Source: an uncultured Paracoccaceae bacterium
GTDB taxonomy: Bacteria > Pseudomonadota > Alphaproteobacteria > Rhodobacterales > Rhodobacteraceae
DNA length: 64,000 nucleotides
Assembly: GCA_947487205.1 (NCBI GenBank)
Contig: CANKVU010000010.1
Span: 85,911 to 149,910 of the forward strand
Direction: 5' to 3'
Shown here piece after piece: positions 27,178 through 36,734 of this stretch. The translations under genes and the position numbers were made by a program. Under the pieces are notes generated by a model. It made no database searches, had not been told where the DNA came from, and was given only the letters and a program-made list of their open reading frames with translations. Position 1 is the first letter of the stretch. Each line of letters opens with the position of its first letter.

Positions 27178-27904
27178 CGGCCATCCTTTCGCGCAATCTC
27201 AGGACATGGAGCCGCCGGGCCCGGATCTCGGTGCGGGTCCTGAGCAGGACCAGCGCCCCGAACAGCGCCACGAAGCCGGCGATGCAGACGAGCAGCGGAT
27301 AATAGAACACGTCGGCCACGTTGGTCTCGGCGTCGAGCGACAGCGACGCGCCCTGGTGCAGGCCCTGGTTCCAGAAGTTCACCGCATAGCGGCTCAGCAC
27401 CGCGAAGACCGACCCCACGAGGCACAGGACCGATGTCAGGTCGGCGGCGGCGTCGGGCTCCTCCACCGCCTCCCAGAGCGCGATATAGCCCAGGTAGAAC
27501 AGGAACAGGATCAGGAACGCGGTCAGGCGCGGGTCCCAGGCCCACCACGTCCCCCACATCGGCTGGCCCCAGACCGCGCCGGTGACGAGCGCGATCAGCG
27601 TCATCGTCAGGCCCACCGGCGCCGCGGCACGGGCCGCTAGCGCGCTGACGTGATGGCGGCGCACCAGCCAGACCAGCGAGGCCACCAGCATCATGAACCA
27701 GGCGTTGATCGCCATCAGCGCCGCGGGCACGTGCAGGTAGATGATCTTCACCGTCGATCCCTGCCGGTAATCGTCGGGGGTGAAGAAGAACCCCCAGGCC
27801 AGGCCCAATACCAGGCAGACCCCGGCAACGGCCCCCAGGATCGGCACCAGCGGCCGCGTCGCGCCCATGAAGCGCACGGGATTGGCATAGGACCAGAGCG
27901 ACAT
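27170..27904 (-). CDS. ccmC: Haem exporter protein CcmC
   Basis: Six-helix membrane protein that loads haem onto CcmE. 244 aa with the tryptophan-rich WWD motif (WGTWWAWDPRLTAF) in the second periplasmic loop and conserved histidines in YLHVPAA and RRHHVSAL. ATG at 27904 is chosen because it gives the usual MSLWSYANP start. It lies 99 bases after ccmB, the largest gap inside the ccm set. Confidence 0.93.
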   Translation of the reverse strand: MSLWSYANPVRFMGATRPLVPILGAVAGVCLVLGLAWGFFFTPDDYRQGSTVKIIYLHVPAALMAINAWFMMLVASLVWLVRRHHVSALAARAAAPVGLTMTLIALVTGAVWGQPMWGTWWAWDPRLTAFLILFLFYLGYIALWEAVEEPDAAADLTSVLCLVGSVFAVLSRYAVNFWNQGLHQGASLSLDAETNVADVFYYPLLVCIAGFVALFGALVLLRTRTEIRARRLHVLRLRERMADA

Positions 27905-28003
27905 CGACGCTCCTCTAGCCCGGCGCGCGGGTGGCAACAAGGCGGCCCGGGGTCACACCTTCGTCGGGCCCGCCGCGGCGGCCCGGGTCGCGGCCGGGCG
28001 CGC

Positions 28004-28660
28004 TCACCGGATCGACACCCGCAGCGCCGCCGCCGCGGCGAAGGGCAGGCCGGCCAGGCAGCCCAGCGTCACCGCCCCCAGAAGCGCCAGCGGCGTCGCG
28101 GGGTCGAGCCCCGCCGCCCCGCGACGCGCCACGTCGGCGCCGAAGACGAGCGTGGGCACATAGAGCGGCAGCACGAGTAGCGACAGGAGGGGCCCGCCGC
28201 GCCGCAGCCCCACGGTCAGCGCCGCGCCGAACGTGCCGATGAGCGACAGCGCCGGCGTTCCCATCAGGAGCGACAGGGCGAGCCACAGATGCCCCGGCCA
28301 GGGCAGCGACAGCAGCACCCCGAGCGGCGCGGCGGCCAGCGACAGCGGCAGCCCCGTGCTCAGCCAATGCGCGGCCGCCTTGGCCAGCGCGATCCCCTCC
28401 ATCGGCAGCGGCGCGGTCGCCAGAAGGTCGAGCGCCCCGTCCTCCCGGTCGAGCGCGAACACCCGGTCGAGCGACAGCAGGCAGGCCAGGAGCGCGCCGA
28501 TCCACAGGATCCCCGGCGCGATCGGCCCCAGGATCGCGGCCTCCGGCCCTACGCCGAACGGCACCAGCACCGTCACCACCAGGAAGAAGGCGAGCCCCAG
28601 CCCGAAGCCGCCGCCCGCCCGCACCGCCAGGGCGAGGTCGCGCGTCACCAGGCGGATCAC
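28004..28660 (-). CDS. ccmB: Haem exporter protein CcmB
   Basis: 218-aa, six-helix membrane subunit of the CcmAB transporter. Family segments are visible: [24 protein letters not shown] split over two helices, [19 protein letters not shown], and [16 protein letters not shown]. The GTG start overlaps the ccmA stop (GTGA), so translation is coupled to the ATPase subunit. Confidence 0.92.
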   Translation of the reverse strand: MIRLVTRDLALAVRAGGGFGLGLAFFLVVTVLVPFGVGPEAAILGPIAPGILWIGALLACLLSLDRVFALDREDGALDLLATAPLPMEGIALAKAAAHWLSTGLPLSLAAAPLGVLLSLPWPGHLWLALSLLMGTPALSLIGTFGAALTVGLRRGGPLLSLLVLPLYVPTLVFGADVARRGAAGLDPATPLALLGAVTLGCLAGLPFAAAAALRVSIR

Positions 28661-29271
28661 GCCGGCGCCCCGGCGGCCCGGGCCGCATCGCCGAACACGG
28701 CCCGGTGGCGGGCCACGTCGAGCGTCTCCGCGTCGAGGCCCAGGTCGATATGGGTGGCCAGCACCGCGGTGCCGCCGCCCTCCAGGTGGCGCCGGACCAT
28801 CGCCGCGAATCGCGCGGTGTTGGCCGCGTCGAGCGACACGGTCGGCTCGTCGAGGCACCAGACCGGCCGCCCGGTGACCATCATCCGCGCCAGCCCCAGC
28901 CGGCGCCGCTGCCCCGCGGACAGGTGCTGCGCCAGACGGTCCTCCAGCGGCGCCAGCGCGAAGGCGTCGAGCGCCGCGCCGATCCCGCCGGTCCGGTGCA
29001 GCCCCGCCCAGAAGGACAGGTTCTCGGCCACCGTCAGCTGCCCCTTCATCCCGTCGGCATGGCCGCCATAGGCGACCGCGTCGCGGTCCGGCTCGACCGT
29101 GCCCGCCATCGGCGGCTGCAGCCCCGCGATGGTCCGCAGAAGCGTGGTCTTGCCCGCCCCGTTCGGCCCCCGCAGGATCAGCGCCCGGCCCGGCGCCACG
29201 GCGAAATCCATCCCCGACAGGACCGGCACGCCGCCGCGGCCGGCCGTCAGGCCGCGCGCCGCGATCCTCAT
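28657..29271 (-). CDS. ccmA: Haem exporter ATP-binding protein CcmA
   Basis: 204-aa ABC ATPase that powers release of holo-CcmE. Walker [13 protein letters not shown] near 35-46, signature [14 protein letters not shown], Walker [12 protein letters not shown] and switch His in ATHIDLG. The short length is normal for CcmA. Coupled to the Mth938-like gene upstream (ATGA) and ccmB downstream (GTGA). Confidence 0.94.
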   Translation of the reverse strand: MRIAARGLTAGRGGVPVLSGMDFAVAPGRALILRGPNGAGKTTLLRTIAGLQPPMAGTVEPDRDAVAYGGHADGMKGQLTVAENLSFWAGLHRTGGIGAALDAFALAPLEDRLAQHLSAGQRRRLGLARMMVTGRPVWCLDEPTVSLDAANTARFAAMVRRHLEGGGTAVLATHIDLGLDAETLDVARHRAVFGDAARAAGAPA

Positions 29272-29624
29272 GCGGCGGGCAGCAGCGCGGCGCCGACCCG
29301 CCGCCCCTCGCCCAGGAGCACGTTGTAGGTGCGGCAGGCCTGCGCCGAGGCCATCACCTCGACGCCGATATTGGCCTCCTCGAGCGCGCGGCGGAACGCG
29401 GGCGGCAGATAGGCCATCTCGGGCCCGGTGCCGACCAGCAGCACGTCGATCTCATCCGCCGCCGCCAGCACCCGCTCCCGGTCCTCGTAGCCGCCCCATG
29501 GCCGCACCCCGCGCGGCAGGAGCAGCATCGCGCCCTCGCGGATCTCGCCCGCCACCCGGAAGAATCCCGGCCCGTAGCCGTCGATCGGGGTCGCGTCCTC
29601 GAAATCGACTTCGCTCAATTGCAT
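29268..29624 (-). CDS. Mth938-like domain protein (DUF498)
   Basis: 118-aa protein of the Mth938/NDUFAF3-like fold. Recognisable segments are INGYG-type [43 protein letters not shown] and [16 protein letters not shown]. The human relative assists respiratory complex I assembly, but the bacterial role is not settled. Wedged between secF and ccmA and coupled to ccmA by ATGA, a conserved order in this family of bacteria, which hints at a function in membrane or respiratory protein biogenesis. Confidence 0.85.
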   Translation of the reverse strand: MQLSEVDFEDATPIDGYGPGFFRVAGEIREGAMLLLPRGVRPWGGYEDRERVLAAADEIDVLLVGTGPEMAYLPPAFRRALEEANIGVEVMASAQACRTYNVLLGEGRRVGAALLPAA

Positions 29625-29706
29625 GGCACCGCCTCCTTTCGCCCCGACCTAAGCGATCGGGCGCCGGGGTGAAAGGCCGCGCCGCCCAGCCGGCCGGGCC
29701 CGCGCC

Positions 29707-30678
29707 TCAGGGGTCGGTCTTGGCGAACTGGGTCCCGCCGGTCTTGTCGGGCTTCGACCAGTCGCGCTTGACGCCCAGGAACAGGACGATGTTCTTGGCC
29801 ACGAAGACCGACGAATAGGTGCCCACGATCACTCCCCAGGTGATCGCGAAGACGAATTCGCGGATTACGTCGCCGCCCAGGATCAGGAGCGCGATCAGCG
29901 CCACCAGGGTCGTGCCGCTGGTCATCACCGTGCGGCTCAGCGTCTCGTTCACCGACAGGTTCATCACGTCCCTGAGCGCCCGGCTCTTGTACTTGATGAG
30001 GTTCTCCCTCAGCCGGTCGAAGATCACCACCGTGTCGTTGATCGAATAGCCGATGATGGTCAGGATCGCGGCGATCGTGGCCAGGTCGAACTGGATCCTG
30101 AGGATCGAGAAGACCCCGATCGTCAGCAGCACGTCATGGAAGAGCGCCGCCACCGCGCCCACCGCGAACTGCCATTCGAACCTCAGCCAGATATAGACCA
30201 GGATCGCGCCCAGGGACGCGGCCACCGCCAGGAACGCGGTCCGGATCAGCTCGCCCGAGACCTTGGGCCCGACCGATTCGACGGAGGTGAACTCCACCGA
30301 CGGGTTGACGGCCCTCAGCGCCTCCTCGACCCGCGCGATCGTCTCGGCCGAGGCGCTGGCCTCCGCGCCCTGCGCCGCCACCCGCACCGACGCCACGTTC
30401 CGGTCCGGCCCGAAGGTCGGGTCGAACACCTCGGTGATCGACACGTCGCCCAGCTCCAGCGGCGCCAGCGCCTCGCGATAGGCGCCCACATCCACCGCCT
30501 CGGTCGATTCGGTACGGATCGTGGTCCCGCCCTGGAAGTCGATGCCGAAATTCAGGCCCAGCACCAGCCACACCACGACCGACACCACCATCGCGACGCA
30601 GGACGCCCCGAAGGTGAGCCGCGCGTTCTTGAACCAGTCGATGTCGACGTCGTCGGGGACGAACTTGACGGGCTTCAT
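29707..30678 (-). CDS. secF: Protein translocase subunit SecF
   Basis: 323-aa RND-fold partner of SecD, using the proton motive force to pull secreted proteins through SecYEG. Landmarks are LGLNFGIDFQGGTTIRTE near the first helix, the periplasmic P4 domain, then GYSINDTVVIFDRLRENLIKY split over TM4 and its loop, and MTSGTTLVALIALLILGG. Starts 3 bases after the secD stop. Confidence 0.96.
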   Translation of the reverse strand: MKPVKFVPDDVDIDWFKNARLTFGASCVAMVVSVVVWLVLGLNFGIDFQGGTTIRTESTEAVDVGAYREALAPLELGDVSITEVFDPTFGPDRNVASVRVAAQGAEASASAETIARVEEALRAVNPSVEFTSVESVGPKVSGELIRTAFLAVAASLGAILVYIWLRFEWQFAVGAVAALFHDVLLTIGVFSILRIQFDLATIAAILTIIGYSINDTVVIFDRLRENLIKYKSRALRDVMNLSVNETLSRTVMTSGTTLVALIALLILGGDVIREFVFAITWGVIVGTYSSVFVAKNIVLFLGVKRDWSKPDKTGGTQFAKTDP

Positions 30679-30681
30679 GGC

Positions 30682-32355
30682 TTACACCTCGATGGTCTTC
30701 GGACGGCGACGGTCGAACCAGGCGACGATCATCACCCGGGTCACGTAGATGGCGGTGAAGACACTGGTCAGGATGCCCAGCGCCAGCGTCACGGCAAAGC
30801 CGCGCACTGGCCCGGAGCCCAGCATGAACAGGATCGTGGCGATGATGAAGGTGGTGATGTTGGCGTCCACGATCGCCGACAGCGCCCGCTCGTAGCCCTG
30901 CGCGATGGCGCGGGAGGGGCCGCGGGCGGTCTTCTGCTCTTCGCGGATGCGTTCGAAGACGAGCACGTTGGCATCGACCGCCATGCCGATGGTCAGCACG
31001 ATCCCGGCGATGCCCGGCAGGGTCAGCGTCGCCCCGATGGCCGAGAGCAGCCCGAAGATCAGGCCGACATTGATCAGCAGCGCGATATTGGCGAACAGGC
31101 CGAACAGCCCGTAGGCCAGCCCCATCATCACCATCACCGCGACGAAGGCGACGATGCAGGCGATCCGCCCCGCCTCGATCGAATCCTGCCCCAGTTCCGG
31201 CCCGATCGTGCGCTCCTCGAGGAAGGACAGCTCGGCGGGCAGCGCGCCGGCGCGCAGCAGCACCGCCAGCTCGGTCGATTGCTCGACCGTGAAACTGCCG
31301 GTGATGATGCCGTTGCCGCCGGGGATGTGGCTCTGGATCACGGGGGCCGAGATCACCTCGTCGTCCAGCACGATGGCGAAGGGCGAGCCGATGTTCTCGG
31401 CCGTGTAGTCGCCGAAGGCCCGCGCGCCCGTGGGGTTGAACCGGAAGGAGACGGCGGGGCGGTTGTTCTGGTCGAAGGTCGGCTGCGCGTCGGTCAGCGT
31501 TTCGCCCGAGACGACCGGCGTGCGCTCCAGGACGTAATACGCCCCCTCCTCGTCGAGCGAGGGCAGCAGGACGTTGCCCGGCCCGGCCGGGGCATCCGCG
31601 TCCTGGGTGCGGTTGACGACCGGGTGGAAGGTCAGCTGCGCGGTGGTCCCGATCAGCGATTTCAGCTCGGCGGCCGAGCCGATGCCGGGCACCTGGATCA
31701 GGATGCGGTCGGCGCCCTGGCGCTGGATGTTGGGTTCCCGCGTGCCGACCTCGTCGATGCGCCGGCGGATGATCTCGAGGCTCTGGCGCACCGTGCGGTC
31801 GTCGGTGGCGGCTTTCTCGGAATCCGACAGCGCCACGGTCAGGATCGCGCCGTCCTCGGTCTGCGCGCCCTCCACGACCAGGTTGCTCTGCCCCGCGCCC
31901 GACACCGAGGACACCGATTGCGACAGGCCGCGGGCGATCTCCATCGCGCGCGCCAGGCCGTCGGCGTCCGACAGCTGCACGACCAGCTCGGCGGCGCCCC
32001 CGTCGGTGCGGCGGATCGTGCCGACCTCGTCCCGCGCGTCGCGCAGCGCGTCGCGCAGTTCGGGCCAGAGCGCGTCCATCCGCTGGGCATAGACCTGGTC
32101 CACCTGCACCTCGGCCAGCAGGTGCGCGCCGCCCCGCAGGTCGAGGCCCAGGTTCACCAGCCCCGAGGGCAGGAAGGACGGCCAGCCCCCGGCCGCTTCC
32201 TCCCGCTCCGGGGTGGCGCCGGCCTCGACGATGGCGGCGCGGGCGTCGTTGGCCTGCTCGACCCGCCCGTAGAACAGGTTCGGCAACGCCAGGAGCAGCC
32301 CGAGCGCCACCAGCCCCCAGATGAGGACGCGCTTCCACAGCGGGATCTGCAGCAT
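30682..32355 (-). CDS. secD: Protein translocase subunit SecD
   Basis: 557 aa, with an N-terminal helix, the large periplasmic P1 domain (head and base) and five C-terminal helices. Landmarks: LGLDLRGGAHLLAEV near 70, ERIREEQKTARGPSRAI and ANITTFIIATILFMLGSGPVRG. Forms the yajC-secD-secF unit. The N-terminal periplasmic part carries an Ala/Glu-rich stretch (about 40-56). Confidence 0.96.
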   Translation of the reverse strand: MLQIPLWKRVLIWGLVALGLLLALPNLFYGRVEQANDARAAIVEAGATPEREEAAGGWPSFLPSGLVNLGLDLRGGAHLLAEVQVDQVYAQRMDALWPELRDALRDARDEVGTIRRTDGGAAELVVQLSDADGLARAMEIARGLSQSVSSVSGAGQSNLVVEGAQTEDGAILTVALSDSEKAATDDRTVRQSLEIIRRRIDEVGTREPNIQRQGADRILIQVPGIGSAAELKSLIGTTAQLTFHPVVNRTQDADAPAGPGNVLLPSLDEEGAYYVLERTPVVSGETLTDAQPTFDQNNRPAVSFRFNPTGARAFGDYTAENIGSPFAIVLDDEVISAPVIQSHIPGGNGIITGSFTVEQSTELAVLLRAGALPAELSFLEERTIGPELGQDSIEAGRIACIVAFVAVMVMMGLAYGLFGLFANIALLINVGLIFGLLSAIGATLTLPGIAGIVLTIGMAVDANVLVFERIREEQKTARGPSRAIAQGYERALSAIVDANITTFIIATILFMLGSGPVRGFAVTLALGILTSVFTAIYVTRVMIVAWFDRRRPKTIEV

Positions 32356-32386
32356 GTCTCTGGCCCTTCCGGTCGGGTGGGTGGCC

Positions 32387-32713
32387 TCAGCCCTCGGCGG
32401 GTTCGGTCTTATTGCGGACGGTCGCGATGGTCGACTTCACCACGCGCACCTTCACGTTATCGGCCAGCTCGACCTCGACCTCGCCGTCCTCGCGCACCTT
32501 CGTCACCTTGCCGACGAGGCCCCCCGCCGTGACCACCTGGTCGCCGCGGCGCAGGCCCTCGACCATCTTCTGGTGCTCCTTGACCTTCTTCTGCTGCGGC
32601 CGGATCAACAGGAAGTACATGATGGCGAAGATCAGGATCAGCGGCACGAAGCTGGCAAAGGCGCTGCCGGCGCCGCCGCCGGCGGCCTGGGCGAATGCGG
32701 GGGTTGCGAACAT
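32387..32713 (-). CDS. yajC: Preprotein translocase accessory subunit YajC
   Basis: 108 aa: one membrane helix (FVPLILIFAIMYFLLIRPQ) followed by the cytoplasmic tail with the family pattern RPQQKKVKEHQKMV and LRRGDQVVTAGGLVGKV. Start at ATG 32713; the frame is open upstream but loses protein character. First gene of the secDF-ccm run; its promoter should lie in the 118-base divergent gap to the protease gene. Confidence 0.94.
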   Translation of the reverse strand: MFATPAFAQAAGGGAGSAFASFVPLILIFAIMYFLLIRPQQKKVKEHQKMVEGLRRGDQVVTAGGLVGKVTKVREDGEVEVELADNVKVRVVKSTIATVRNKTEPAEG

Positions 32714-32831
32714 CTCTCTTCCCTCGGATGCGACCGCGGCCAACGATCCCGCGGTCCGTGAAAATCGGCCTCTCCCTAGCTTTGCCCCCGGGTCTTGTCC
32801 AGCGAGCCGCGCCGGGTCCACACTCGCGGCC

Positions 32832-33413
32832 ATGATCCGCGCCGTCCTCCTGCTGTGGCTCGCCGCCCTCCCCGCCGCCGCGGGCGCGGGTCCCGACGCC
32901 GTGCTCAAGATCGGCGCCCGCACCGGCGGCGGGGGCTGCACCGCCTTCCTCGTCGCCCCGCACGCCGCCCTGACGGCGGCCCATTGCGCCCGCGGCCCGG
33001 TGACGCTGCTGGCGGGCTGGCACGACGGGCGGGCGCGCCAGTCGCGCGGCGGCATCGACCCGCGCCGCCCCGCGCTCTCGCCCCGGATCGAGAACCGCTA
33101 CCGCACCGACCAGGTGCGCCTGACGGTGCCGCGCGCCTTCGCCGGGGTGGCGCCGCTCCGCCCCGGCCCGGCCCCCGCGCCCGGCTCCCGGGTCGAGATC
33201 CCGGCCTATCCCCGCCACGAGGCCGGGCGCCGCACCATCGCCTGCACCGTCGCCGCCCGCCCGGGCAGCGAGATCGTCCTCGACTGCCCCGCCCGCTCGG
33301 GCATGTCGGGCGCGCCGCTCCTGCAGGGGGGGCGCGTGGTGGGCATCCTGACCAACCGGATCGGCCGCGACCGGGCGCTGGCCACCGAACTCGCCCCCGA
33401 CCTTCTCGACTGA
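32832..33413 (+). CDS. Small secreted trypsin-like serine protease
   Basis: 193 aa with a signal peptide (MIRAVLLLWLAALPAAAGAG). The chymotrypsin-fold motifs are the His loop TAAHC near 56-60, a candidate catalytic Asp in YRTDQVRLTV and the Ser loop CPARSGMSGAPLL. Shorter than trypsin (about 230 aa) but in the range of bacterial S1 family members. Four cysteines could make two disulfides. It stands alone between divergent yajC and serS; substrate unknown. Confidence 0.8.
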   Translation: MIRAVLLLWLAALPAAAGAGPDAVLKIGARTGGGGCTAFLVAPHAALTAAHCARGPVTLLAGWHDGRARQSRGGIDPRRPALSPRIENRYRTDQVRLTVPRAFAGVAPLRPGPAPAPGSRVEIPAYPRHEAGRRTIACTVAARPGSEIVLDCPARSGMSGAPLLQGGRVVGILTNRIGRDRALATELAPDLLD

Positions 33414-33494
33414 CGCCCTTTCCCCCGCACGCCCCTTGCGGCATATCGCCCGGGACCGCGCGTGCCCCGAAGGCCGCGACGAAAAGGAGGCCAC

Positions 33495-34769
33495 ATGCAC
33501 GACATCCGCCTGATCCGCGACGACCCGGCCGCCTTCGACGCCGCCATGGCCCGGCGCGGCATCGCCGGCGCCGCCGCGCCCCTCCTGGCCCTGGACGAGG
33601 CGCGCCGCGCCGCCATCCACGCCGCCGAGACTGCCCGCGCCCAGCAGAACGCCGCCTCGAAGCAGGTCGGCCAGGCCAAGGCGCAGGGCGACGAGGCGGC
33701 GTTCGAGCGCCTGCGCGCCGAGGTCACGGCCAAGAAGGCCGAGGTCACCGACCAGGAGCAGCGCGCCCGCGAACTCGACGGCCAGCTCATCGACCAGCTC
33801 CTGGCGCTGCCCAACGCGCTCGCCCCCGACGTGCCCGAGGGCGCCGACGAATCGGACAATGTCGAGATCAAGCGCCACCTCGACCCGCCCGACATGCCCC
33901 ATGCGGTGGAGCATTACGACCTCCCCGCCGCCGCCCCCGGCCTCGATTTCGAGACCGCAGCCCGCCTCTCCGGCTCCCGCTTCGCGCTCCTGACGGGCCA
34001 GGTCGCCCGCCTCCACCGGGCGCTGGCGCAGTTCATGCTCGACATCCACACCACCGAGAACGGCCTGACGGAGGCGATCCCCCCCGTCCTCGTGCGCGAC
34101 GAGGCGATGCAGGGCACCGGCCAGCTGCCGAAATTCGGCGAGGACAGCTACCAGACCACCAATGGCTGGTGGCTGATCCCCACGGCGGAGGTGCCGCTCA
34201 CCAACATCGTCGCGGGCCAGGTCCTCGACGAGGCCACCCTGCCCCGCCGCTACGTCGCCCATACCCTCTGCTTCCGCTCCGAGGCCGGATCGGCCGGCAA
34301 GGACACCGCCGGCATGCTCCGCCAGCACCAGTTCGAGAAGGTGGAGATGGTCTCGATCACCCATCCCGACGCCTCCGAGGACGAGCAGCTCCGCATGCTC
34401 GCCTGCGCGGAAGGAATCCTGGAACGCCTCGACCTGCCCTACCGCGTGGTCAAGCTCTGCGACGGCGATACCGGCTTCGGCGCCCGCCGCACCTTCGACA
34501 TCGAGGTCTGGCTCCCCGGCCAGAACCGCTACCGGGAGATCAGCTCCGTCTCCAATTGCTGGGACTTCCAGGCCCGACGCATGAACGCCCGGTACAAACC
34601 CGCGGACGGCGGCAAGCCGCAATTCCTCCACACGCTGAACGGAAGCGGCCTCGCCGTGGGCCGCGCGCTGATCGCCGTGCTGGAGAACGGGCAGTTGCCG
34701 GATGGAACGGTCGCGCTGCCGGAGGCGCTGGTGCCGTATATGGGGGGTGTTGGGGAACTAACCGCTTGA
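33495..34769 (+). CDS. serS: Seryl-tRNA synthetase, with foreign C-terminal codons
   Basis: Class II aminoacyl-tRNA synthetase, 424 aa, charging tRNA-Ser. N-terminal coiled-coil arm (residues about 1-110), motif 2 [17 protein letters not shown] near 255, and motif 3 [17 protein letters not shown] near 388-404 are intact, so the enzyme should be active. AAGGAGG precedes the ATG at 33495 by 5 bases. The last six codons (VGELTA) use GTT, CTA and GCT, unlike the rest, and the A+T-rich insert begins here, so the native tail appears to have been replaced. The stop overlaps the TTG start of the foreign gene. Confidence 0.95.
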   Translation: MHDIRLIRDDPAAFDAAMARRGIAGAAAPLLALDEARRAAIHAAETARAQQNAASKQVGQAKAQGDEAAFERLRAEVTAKKAEVTDQEQRARELDGQLIDQLLALPNALAPDVPEGADESDNVEIKRHLDPPDMPHAVEHYDLPAAAPGLDFETAARLSGSRFALLTGQVARLHRALAQFMLDIHTTENGLTEAIPPVLVRDEAMQGTGQLPKFGEDSYQTTNGWWLIPTAEVPLTNIVAGQVLDEATLPRRYVAHTLCFRSEAGSAGKDTAGMLRQHQFEKVEMVSITHPDASEDEQLRMLACAEGILERLDLPYRVVKLCDGDTGFGARRTFDIEVWLPGQNRYREISSVSNCWDFQARRMNARYKPADGGKPQFLHTLNGSGLAVGRALIAVLENGQLPDGTVALPEALVPYMGGVGELTA

Positions 34770-35950
34770 ACGACTTCTCCCCTCACGAGCGCCTGCCATG
34801 GTGGGACCATTGTCCGATCGAAGGAAGCAATTGGGCAAAGCGCTGTAGTGATCCGATTTACACTAAGAAAGTCAGATCTTTCTTGAATGGTAAATCTGAA
34901 ATAGCTGTAACGCGCTTACCCTGCGATTCAATTCGACCAGGCTACATTTCTCAGTCCCAGCGTTCTGATCAGAAGCATAAGTACAACTTCGAAGTAGAAG
35001 AAATTGAGCGCAAGATAAAAATTATCAGACTAGGGTTTCGCCCGACACTAATTGTGTACCGCACACCGTTCATTACGAGCAATACCAATTTTGTAGCGCC
35101 ATTAGATTCAAATGCTCTGGCAGCATACAAATTTCTAGGGATGAAATATGCCCCAGTTCGGCTTCTTAACCCAGCCCGCGCTATCTTATCGGACGGCGCA
35201 ATATTAATTAAGAAGACCGATCATGGAGCTGCAGTATCGAAGTCGATATTTCCGGAATCATGGAGCAGAATACGATTATTTAAAGATGACAACGACAAAC
35301 CAATCGACGATGAACGAATTTTTGATATGTCCGTTCGCGGCCTTGAACAATTCGACGACCGACTGAAAGCATTCTCACTTATCGAAGCAAATAGGTCAGG
35401 CTATCATGAGTTCTTAGCAACCCTAAGCATTCGTTATAGCAGACACATTAAAGGCGTCAAAATTCTTTGGGATGAAGGCTTATACGAGCAAGCTTTTGCC
35501 TTGCTTAGGATGGCCTACGAGTCGTATCTCAACTTTTATCTAGATTGGCTGAGCCCCGACGAGTTTGGATCGCGAATAGCTTTCTACTATGTAGTTGAGG
35601 AGCATGCCCATCTATCGCCCAGTGAGAAAAGAAATTACGTCGAACGCCTCTGTGGGCTAGACAAGGTCATCAGAAACGTAAAATCTAAGTCACAACTAGC
35701 TGATCTATCTTATTATCATAGTGCTTTATACTCTCGGCTTTCCGAGCACGTGCATCAATCTTATACCGGTATATTCGAAGTTTTTGGGGACTACAGTAAA
35801 GACGCGTATGCGGCAGTAATTCCAAGGATAGTAAACACTATTACAGCCAATCTTTTATTCAAGATGGGAGACGACGTGGGTTCCTCTGGTCGATCTTAGC
35901 CGAAACAATAATTTTGCTTAACATGGGACTAAATTAGTTCTATGTGCATT
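34735..35950. mobile_element. A+T-rich horizontally acquired insert
   Basis: The composition drops sharply inside the last codons of serS and recovers about 10 bases before the next start codon (GGAGG at 35951). The block holds one gene and no recognisable integrase, transposase, tRNA or inverted ends. Flanking direct repeats were looked for; only ACTAA is shared, which is not meaningful. The mechanism of entry is unknown. Confidence 0.7.
34766..35899 (+). CDS. Orphan foreign gene; C-terminal half DUF5677-like
   Basis: One open frame of 377 codons in an A+T-rich block (37% and 45% G+C in two 60-base lines counted, against 63% in a serS line) with AGA, ATA and CTA codons rare elsewhere here. 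The only start early in the frame is TTG 34766, overlapping the serS stop (TTGA); a TTG at 34883 and the first ATG at 35141 are alternatives. Residues 30-150 are mixed alpha/beta ([15 protein letters not shown]) and unrecognised. Residues about 210-350 are helical ([32 protein letters not shown]) and resemble the DUF5677 domain. RLSEHVH (324-330) is an R-x5-H motif as in HEPN RNases. No signal peptide. Function unknown; defence or toxin-like activity is only a hypothesis. Confidence 0.75.
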   Translation: MNDFSPHERLPWWDHCPIEGSNWAKRCSDPIYTKKVRSFLNGKSEIAVTRLPCDSIRPGYISQSQRSDQKHKYNFEVEEIERKIKIIRLGFRPTLIVYRTPFITSNTNFVAPLDSNALAAYKFLGMKYAPVRLLNPARAILSDGAILIKKTDHGAAVSKSIFPESWSRIRLFKDDNDKPIDDERIFDMSVRGLEQFDDRLKAFSLIEANRSGYHEFLATLSIRYSRHIKGVKILWDEGLYEQAFALLRMAYESYLNFYLDWLSPDEFGSRIAFYYVVEEHAHLSPSEKRNYVERLCGLDKVIRNVKSKSQLADLSYYHSALYSRLSEHVHQSYTGIFEVFGDYSKDAYAAVIPRIVNTITANLLFKMGDDVGSSGRS

Positions 35951-35959
35951 GGAGGTTCC

Positions 35960-36649
35960 ATGCCCTTCCTCCCCCTCCTCGCGGCCCTCGCCTTCGCCCT
36001 GTCCCCGCTCGTCGCGGGCAGCTTCGGGGGCTTCGCCCCCGACGCCTTCCCGGTGCCGCAGGACGATCCCCCGGTCCAGCCGGCGGGATACGCCTTCGCG
36101 ATCTGGGGGCTGATCTATCTCTGGCTGATCGTCCATGGTGCCTACGGGGCGTGGCGGCGCCGCGACCATCCCGGCTGGCGCCCCACCCGCGCGCCGCTGA
36201 CGGCCAGCCTCGCTCTGGGCGCGTTCTGGATCCCCGTCGCCAACGCCTCGCCCCTCTGGGCCACGCTGATGATCTGGGCCATGGCGCTCCCCGCCCTCGC
36301 CGCGCTCCTGCGCGCCGGGACGGCGGACCGATGGCTGCTGGCCGTGCCCCTGGGCCTCTATGCCGGCTGGCTCACGGCGGCCGCCTCGGTCTCCATCGGC
36401 CTCGTCCTCGCCGGGTGGGGGATCACCGGGCCCATCGTGGCGGCCTGGATCGCGCTGGCCGTGGCGCTGGCGGTCGCCGCGTTCATCCTGTGGCAACGCC
36501 CCGCCCCGGGCTATGCGGCCGCCTTCGCCTGGGCGCTGGTCGGGATCGCGGTCCAGAACGGCGGCGCGGTCCCGTCGCTGACCGCCGCGGCCCTGATCGC
36601 CGCCGCCTGCGCCCTCGCGGCCGGCCTGCGCCCCGCGCGGGGCGGCTGA
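35960..36649 (+). CDS. TspO/MBR-like (tryptophan-rich sensory-type) membrane protein
   Basis: 229-aa membrane protein with six or seven helices. The segment PPVQPAGYAFAIWGLIYLWL near 43-62 matches the P-x-G-Y-x-F-x-I-W-x-x-I-Y pattern of the TspO/MBR-related group that is longer than classical TspO (about 160 aa). The role in porphyrin or stress signalling is inferred from the family only. ATG at 35960 has GGAGG 4 bases before it. Its promoter region is now made of the foreign A+T-rich DNA. Confidence 0.75.
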   Translation: MPFLPLLAALAFALSPLVAGSFGGFAPDAFPVPQDDPPVQPAGYAFAIWGLIYLWLIVHGAYGAWRRRDHPGWRPTRAPLTASLALGAFWIPVANASPLWATLMIWAMALPALAALLRAGTADRWLLAVPLGLYAGWLTAAASVSIGLVLAGWGITGPIVAAWIALAVALAVAAFILWQRPAPGYAAAFAWALVGIAVQNGGAVPSLTAAALIAAACALAAGLRPARGG

Positions 36650-36734
36650 CCGGCGCGGGTCCGGCGCCGGCCCGGCACCCGCACGGCGCCCGTCCCGACG
36701 CGCATCCGGCGGGCGCCCGGCCCCCGCGCGGCGG

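Noticed and set aside
34750..35945. Direct repeats flanking the A+T-rich insert
   Set aside because: Only ACTAA is shared between the two ends, which is expected by chance.
35900..35959. Search for the displaced native serS tail downstream of the insert
   Set aside because: No stretch resembling a SerS C-terminus could be read in any frame, so a simple insertion that pushed the tail downstream is not supported.
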